NCBI GenBank assembly: GCA_034086705.1
Contig: JAXDZV010000012.1
Coordinates: 1 to 18,575 of the forward strand
Reading direction: 5' to 3'
Length of the DNA stretch: 18,575 nt
Source: UMGS1225 sp034086705
Lineage (GTDB): Bacteria > Bacillota > Clostridia > Oscillospirales > CAG-272
The position numbers were made by a program, and so were the translations under genes. This document shows positions 14,166-18,575 of the stretch, in pieces. The notes below the pieces were generated by a model. It had not been told where the DNA came from and did not search any database. It saw nothing but the letters and a program-made list of their open reading frames with translations. Position 1 is the stretch's first letter; every line of letters starts with the position of its first letter.

Positions 14166-15242
14166 TTAAGAAGTATGGTATAGATCAATACGTCGTTTGT
14201 AAAACAGAGGCTTGCATCGCTGCATGATCCAGTGAAAAAGCATGCAGAACGGAATGGTGATACCAAATGCTGAAATCAAGCGAATGAGATATGCTACCCC
14301 CAAAGAGAAAACGCCAAATGTTTCGAGCACAGCGTTGGTTGCAAAAATCACCAAAATATGGCTGAGATAGATACCGTAGGTAGAACGATCTAACAACGCT
14401 GTTCCCACCTGCAAGTTTGGCTTTTTTTGTGCCAATAAGATACTACAGCACAGAAAGAACAGAATTGCACATATACAGTACAAAAGATGTAGTGTTTCCA
14501 AAAATGCAAAATTGCAAACTCCTGAAAACCCTAGATAGGACAAAGCCCCTTCCGCTGTACATACAATTGCAAACAGGATAAAAACAGATGTTTTATGGTT
14601 GAGCAACCAATTACACAGAGATTCATAGAATTGGCCTGCATAGCATCCTGCAACCCAAAACACAAGATAGCTTGTAAATATGCGGTCGTTGTAAATAAAG
14701 TTTTGTACACCGAGAAGTTGCAAAAGAGATGGCAGCGCTTCTCGGAAAAACATTGTTAAAAATGCGCACATCAGCAGCGTAATGGCGGGTTGTGTTTGTG
14801 CGGCAAGTTTGCGCCATAAGGGAGCCAGCAAATAAAACTGCAACAGCAGGATAATAAAATAAAAATGGCTTACGAGATCTCCTACGCATATGTATCGAAA
14901 GAGCGCAAGGGGATTTAAAGGAAAATAGCCAAGATAGACAAACCATATATAATAGATACATACCCATGCAATATAAGGCAAAAAAATCTTATAAAAGCGT
15001 TGCCAATAGAATTTTCCGCAAGAAAATGGTTTTGTACGGGGAAGACAAAGTTTTAATGCGGACAAAAACAGGAACCCGTACACCGCAAATCCGCTTAAGC
15101 GCCATGGCAGAAACACGGCAGCATATTGCCAAGAGCCTTTTTCCAAAGATGTAACCGGGATCGAAGAACAATGGATAAAAATCACCAATAAACACAAAAA
15201 AATGTTGAAATAGGAAAGTTCAGCTTTTCGTATACGAGACAT
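14166..15242 (-). CDS. acyltransferase family 3 membrane protein
   Basis: A 358-residue polytopic protein of the acyltransferase-3 (OafA/WecH-like) family, which transfers acyl groups, often acetyl, to surface polysaccharides or other envelope glycans. Around ten hydrophobic segments fill the length. Family marks: the TM1 His (H24 in IFIHCSS), the WQRFYKIFLPYIAW segment after the second to third helix, and STYGIYLSHILVIF near the C-terminus. The start at ATG 15240-15242 is chosen because TTTGGAGAAAG lies just upstream. The frame is open 33 codons further without support. It follows azlD by 111 nt on the same strand and may be read through from it. The acceptor substrate is unknown. Confidence 0.85.
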   Translation of the reverse strand: MSRIRKAELSYFNIFLCLLVIFIHCSSIPVTSLEKGSWQYAAVFLPWRLSGFAVYGFLFLSALKLCLPRTKPFSCGKFYWQRFYKIFLPYIAWVCIYYIWFVYLGYFPLNPLALFRYICVGDLVSHFYFIILLLQFYLLAPLWRKLAAQTQPAITLLMCAFLTMFFREALPSLLQLLGVQNFIYNDRIFTSYLVFWVAGCYAGQFYESLCNWLLNHKTSVFILFAIVCTAEGALSYLGFSGVCNFAFLETLHLLYCICAILFFLCCSILLAQKKPNLQVGTALLDRSTYGIYLSHILVIFATNAVLETFGVFSLGVAYLIRLISAFGITIPFCMLFHWIMQRCKPLFYKRRIDLYHTS

Positions 15243-15353
15243 TTTTACTTTCTCCAAATATTGATTTGTGATCCAAAGGGGGAAAGACATGGATATATTT
15301 ATAAACGGCGGTATATACGATGACAGGAGAGTTTTACCCAATTCGATGTAGGT

Positions 15354-15659
15354 TTATAGAAATAATTCAAGCACAAAAACAATTACGCAAGAGCTGATTG
15401 CGACTCCGAACAAGCCTACGCCAAAGTATGCAAGAATTGTACCGCACACCAAAGCGGCCAAGCCTGCCCAGATGTTATCTGTTGCTTCAAGAATAGCAGG
15501 AAATGTCATAATTGAGAGGGTGACATATGGAACATAATATAAAAAAGAACGCAGTGTTACGTTGGTAATCTTCTTGCGAATACAGGTAAGCGGCAGTGCT
15601 CTGATTAGATAAGTAACAGTTGCCATAATCAGAATATACAAATAGATATTATGTTTCAT
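15354..15659 (-). CDS. azlD: AzlD-family branched-chain amino acid transport subunit
   Basis: A 101-residue hydrophobic protein with three to four membrane helices, typical AzlD length. Sequence marks are the N-terminal IMATVTYLIRALPL, with the Arg-Ala-Leu-Pro of the family, and FLYYVPYVTLSIMTFP. AzlD pairs with the larger AzlC to form a branched-chain amino acid exporter. The ATG overlaps the end of azlC by 11 bp, so the two are translationally coupled. The ribosome site GGAGGACCCCC lies within the azlC 3' end. Confidence 0.9.
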   Translation of the reverse strand: MKHNIYLYILIMATVTYLIRALPLTCIRKKITNVTLRSFLYYVPYVTLSIMTFPAILEATDNIWAGLAALVCGTILAYFGVGLFGVAISSCVIVFVLELFL

Positions 15660-16365
15660 GGGGGTCCTCCCGTATCGGAAAGAGCAACGCAGCCGCCAAT
15701 GACAGGACGATGGTGAGTAAAATTACACGCATACCGGAAGAAATATTACAAAGCACCGGTAATTTTGCAACGGCATAGCTTGCTGCCATAGAAATCAGTA
15801 CAAGCCCAGCAATACGAGGGTTTTTCCGCGAAGGCGGAACAATAATGGCAAGGAACATTCCATATAATCCGACACCGAGTGCACTGACTAGCCTTGCTGG
15901 AAGAACATTTCCCATCACTGTGCCAAAAGCCGTTCCCAATGCCCAACCCGGTATAGCAACTGTCATAGCGCCGAAACTGTAGGATAATGGAAGTGTTCCG
16001 GGAACAGCAACAGAAATGCCAAAAATCTCATCGGTTATATCAAATGCCAGCAACATACGTTTGGGAATCGAAGTACGAGGGTCAATTTTTTGGCTTAGCG
16101 CACAAGACATCAGTAAATACCGTGCGTTAATAATAAGTTGTGTTAGTGCCATTTCCGCATAGGAAGCGCCGGAAGCAATCAGAGTGAAGCCGGCATATCC
16201 TCCGGCTGATGCATTTGTCAGCGCAGCAGCTACGCCTGCTTGCAACGGATTCAAACCGGCTTGCTTTGCAACAATTCCGAGCGTGAAGGCAACTGCAAAA
16301 TATCCTAAAGCAATCGGTAGGCCATCCCGCAGCCCTTTGCAGTACCATGCTTTTCGATTGATCAT
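15649..16365 (-). CDS. azlC: AzlC-family branched-chain amino acid exporter
   Basis: A 238-residue inner-membrane protein, normal AzlC length. The N-terminal GLRDGLPIALGYFAVAFTLG and the ALTNASAGGYAGF, LIINARYLLMS and DEIFGISV segments are characteristic of the family. It should act with AzlD, encoded immediately downstream, in exporting branched-chain amino acids or analogues. The start at ATG 16363-16365 is the only one possible, because an in-frame TAA lies three codons upstream. Its ribosome site is weak (AAAGAA), while a strong AAAGGAG lies about 37 nt upstream. A clear promoter lies at 16431-16459. No T-box or other known leader is seen. Confidence 0.92.
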   Translation of the reverse strand: MINRKAWYCKGLRDGLPIALGYFAVAFTLGIVAKQAGLNPLQAGVAAALTNASAGGYAGFTLIASGASYAEMALTQLIINARYLLMSCALSQKIDPRTSIPKRMLLAFDITDEIFGISVAVPGTLPLSYSFGAMTVAIPGWALGTAFGTVMGNVLPARLVSALGVGLYGMFLAIIVPPSRKNPRIAGLVLISMAASYAVAKLPVLCNISSGMRVILLTIVLSLAAALLFPIREDPHET

Positions 16366-16430
16366 GATTCTTTAAAATAACAGGCGTTTTTGCCGGTTTA
16401 CACTCCTTTTCTGTCAGTTTAACACGACAT

Positions 16431-16459
16431 ATTGTACTCTTCCTTTTGCGACTCGTCAA
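16431..16459 (-). promoter_or_regulatory. sigma-A promoter of azlCD
   Basis: Minus strand: -35 TTGACG (16454-16459), 17-bp spacer, -10 TACAAT (16431-16436). The leader to the azlC ATG would be about 60 nt. Confidence 0.85.
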
Positions 16460-16535
16460 GCGTTTTATACTACCGTTTTTAATATTTCCTTGTCTTAGCA
16501 TTTTCCGTAATTGAAACAGAAGAGAATAAAAAAGA

Positions 16536-16563
16536 TTGCATTAGAGAATTTTTGTGCTATAAT
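16536..16563 (+). promoter_or_regulatory. sigma-A promoter of nadE
   Basis: -35 TTGCAT (16536-16541), 16-bp spacer, TG-extended -10 TGCTATAAT (TATAAT at 16558-16563). It sits about 25-35 bp ahead of the nadE start and back to back with the azlCD promoter. Confidence 0.8.
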
Positions 16564-16596
16564 AACGAGGTAGGGAACACAATACGGGAGGGCAGG

Positions 16597-18546
16597 ATGT
16601 TAGATTTTGTCAGAGTAGCGGCAGTAGTGCCGGATGTCTTTGTCGGGGATGTCGTAAAAAATACGGATGCGATACTTGCAAAGGCGCGACAGGCAATGGA
16701 AAAAAGTCCGCATATGATCCTTTTTCCGGAATTGGCAATGACCGGGTATACCTGTGCCGATCTGTTCTTTCAGCAAGCTCTTTTAGACAGTGCGTTGCAG
16801 GAACTTGCTAAATTGCTTCAATTCAGCAAAAAAGTTTCCTCTGTATTGATGGTCGGTTTGCCGCTGCGGATAGATGGTGCGCTGTATAGTTGTGCTGCTG
16901 TTATCTCTCGGGGACGCCTTTGGGGAATCGTTCCGAAAACCTATTTACCAACATATAACGAATTTTACGAAAGACGCTGGTTTTCCTCCGCAAGCGATTG
17001 TAAAACCACCGAACTTTCTGCTGCCTCTTTGGGAATAGAAGCATTTCAAAATGAGGCTGTTCCCATTGGTTACCCGCTTGTATTCGATTGCGGCATGTTT
17101 ACATTCGGCGTTGAAATTTGCGAAGATCTTTGGGCAACCATCCCGCCAAGCTCCGTATTGGCATTGCAAGGCGCAGAGGTGATTTTTAATCTTTCTGCGA
17201 GCAACGAAACCATTGCAAAACGTATATATCGCCGCCAGCTTGTCATGCAGCAGTCAGCAGCACAGCTTGGTGCGTATGTATATGTTTCTGCAGGCTGTAC
17301 CGAGTCTACAACAGATTTGATCTTTTCGGGGCACAGTTTGGTTTGTGAGAATGGAAAACTACTTGCAGAAAATGAAAAGAGTATTGATTCAAACTATATT
17401 TTATTTGCCGAAATTGATCTTGGAAAAATACGTGCCGATCGACTGAAAAATAAGACATATGCGCAGAGCCGTGCACTGTGTTCTGTGCAAAAACGTGTTG
17501 TGCATCTTCCCGCACCGGCGCCTTTAACAGAGCTTTTGTTTTATCCGGTGGATCCGCATCCGTTTGTACCGGCAGATGTTTCTCATAGACAGCAACGCTG
17601 TTCGGATATTTTTGAAATGCAGGTTATGGCACTCAAAAAGCGAATCGAATGTACCGCAAGCAAGCCGGTAATCGGCATATCTGGAGGTCTCGATTCTACA
17701 TTGGCATTGCTGGTAACGGTGGAGGCTATGCGTCGATGCGGTAAAAAAACGTCTGATGTTGTTGGCATCACGATGCCATGCTTTGGAACCACGGATCGTA
17801 CCTACGGCAATGCATTGTCTCTGATGAAGGCGTTGCATGTTACTTGCGTTGAAATACCGATTCGCGCGGCTGTACAACAGCATTTTTCAGATATTGGGCA
17901 CGACGGTACAACGCCGGATCTGACATTCGAAAATGCACAGGCGCGTGAACGTACGCAGATTTTGATGGATTATGCTAATCGCATAGGCGGTTTTGTTGTT
18001 GGCACGGGGGATTTAAGCGAGTTGGCACTTGGCTGGTGCACTTATAATGCTGATCATATGAGCATGTACGGTGTAAATGCCGGCGTACCGAAAACCCTGG
18101 TACGGTGGATGATTGACAGTTTACTTTGTTCCGATATGTTTTCGGCGTGCAAGGAAATTTTATTGGATATTCTCGCAACTCCGATCAGTCCAGAGTTGCT
18201 GCCGCCCGATTCTTCGGGGGACATTGCCCAACAGACCGAGCAAATTGTAGGGCCATATGTTCTGCATGATTTTTTCCTGTATTATGTTGTGCGATTTGGA
18301 TTTACACCGAAAAAGATATTTTTATTGGCATGCCGTGCATTTGCCGATATGTTAGATCGTGCCACAATACAAAAATGGCTTGTTGTGTTTTATCAACGCT
18401 TTTTTTCACAGCAATTTAAAAGAAGCTGTCTTCCGGACGGCGTAAAAATCGGTAGTATTTGCCTTTCACCGCGTGGAGATTGGCGCATGCCAAGTGACGC
18501 AACTGCTACGCTATGGCTTGAGCAGGCGCGTTCGATTACTCCTTAA
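16597..18546 (+). CDS. nadE: glutamine-dependent NAD+ synthetase
   Basis: A 649-residue, two-domain enzyme for the last step of NAD synthesis, converting nicotinate adenine dinucleotide to NAD+ with ATP and ammonia from glutamine. The N-terminal nitrilase-like glutaminase (about 1-290) has the triad E45 (FPELAMTGY), K114 (VPKTYLPTYNEF) and C175 (GVEICEDLW). The C-terminal synthetase (about 335-649) has the PP-loop SGGLDS (362-367), VVGTGDLSELALGW, and the PKTLVRWM and SPELLPP segments. Both sites are intact. The start at ATG 16597 follows GGGAGGG by a few bases. The frame is open 15 codons upstream, but that overlaps the promoter. It is divergent from azlCD. The 29 bases after the stop hold nothing recognisable. 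Confidence 0.97.
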   Translation: MLDFVRVAAVVPDVFVGDVVKNTDAILAKARQAMEKSPHMILFPELAMTGYTCADLFFQQALLDSALQELAKLLQFSKKVSSVLMVGLPLRIDGALYSCAAVISRGRLWGIVPKTYLPTYNEFYERRWFSSASDCKTTELSAASLGIEAFQNEAVPIGYPLVFDCGMFTFGVEICEDLWATIPPSSVLALQGAEVIFNLSASNETIAKRIYRRQLVMQQSAAQLGAYVYVSAGCTESTTDLIFSGHSLVCENGKLLAENEKSIDSNYILFAEIDLGKIRADRLKNKTYAQSRALCSVQKRVVHLPAPAPLTELLFYPVDPHPFVPADVSHRQQRCSDIFEMQVMALKKRIECTASKPVIGISGGLDSTLALLVTVEAMRRCGKKTSDVVGITMPCFGTTDRTYGNALSLMKALHVTCVEIPIRAAVQQHFSDIGHDGTTPDLTFENAQARERTQILMDYANRIGGFVVGTGDLSELALGWCTYNADHMSMYGVNAGVPKTLVRWMIDSLLCSDMFSACKEILLDILATPISPELLPPDSSGDIAQQTEQIVGPYVLHDFFLYYVVRFGFTPKKIFLLACRAFADMLDRATIQKWLVVFYQRFFSQQFKRSCLPDGVKIGSICLSPRGDWRMPSDATATLWLEQARSITP

Positions 18547-18575
18547 GATTCATTGTTTTTCACAAAGGGCCCGTA

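Noticed and set aside
14092..14169. 25-residue ORF (MQENSKQTKSG...) after the IS3-like hairpin
   Set aside because: Very short, no convincing ribosome site, overlaps the acyltransferase stop, and no recognisable motif.
16127..16501. 124-codon minus-strand frame overlapping the azlC start and promoter
   Set aside because: It runs through the azlCD promoter and out of frame into azlC, and its product is Cys/Arg-rich with no domain.
1..18575. CRISPR array, tRNA, rRNA, defence or phage module
   Set aside because: No regularly spaced repeats, cloverleaf-like segments or marker genes were found when reading both strands by eye. Faint ncRNAs could be missed without folding tools.

Overview
The window looks like a chromosomal segment of a low-to-mid G+C member of the Firmicutes, class Clostridia. 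The grounds are a groESL operon with a CIRCE operator, strong AGGAGG-type ribosome binding sites, sigma-A-like promoters (several of them TG-extended), a PMCA-type calcium ATPase, and a PcrA helicase with an insertion that I recall from Oscillospirales/Ruminococcaceae-type genomes. The taxonomic placement is inference from sequence character. No database search was done.

Layout. 1-720: decayed insertion sequences (an IS256-family transposase fragment and a frameshifted IS3-family orfA), then a 20-bp perfect hairpin just past groEL. 721-2828 (minus): groEL and groES with promoter and CIRCE. 2942-4291 (plus): sodium:alanine-type symporter with a TTG start. 4258-5283 (minus): secreted M23 metallopeptidase, converging on and overlapping the symporter by 34 bp. 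5284-5506: divergent regulatory region with TTCAMN half-sites repeating every 11 bp. 5507-7750 (plus): OmpR-type response regulator and histidine kinase, separated by an intrinsic terminator/attenuator. 7918-8646: membrane-anchored protein with an extracytoplasmic PDZ domain but no protease domain. 8771-11425: P-type Ca2+ ATPase. 11539-13938: PcrA/UvrD-type helicase. 14039-14085: a 47-bp hairpin resembling two facing IS3-type ends. 14166-16365 (minus): acyltransferase-3 membrane protein, azlD, azlC. 16597-18546 (plus): glutamine-dependent NAD+ synthetase.

How the genes may work together. Most are housekeeping: protein folding, repair helicase, NAD synthesis, calcium and amino-acid transport. 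The one part that looks like a dedicated module is the M23 peptidase / response regulator / histidine kinase / PDZ protein group. It has 11-bp-periodic sites of the type bound by PhoP/WalR-like regulators in the divergent promoter region and a weaker set ahead of the PDZ gene. This suggests a cell-envelope sensing and remodelling circuit, but that is inference. I see no CRISPR array, tRNA, rRNA, phage module or recognisable defence system.
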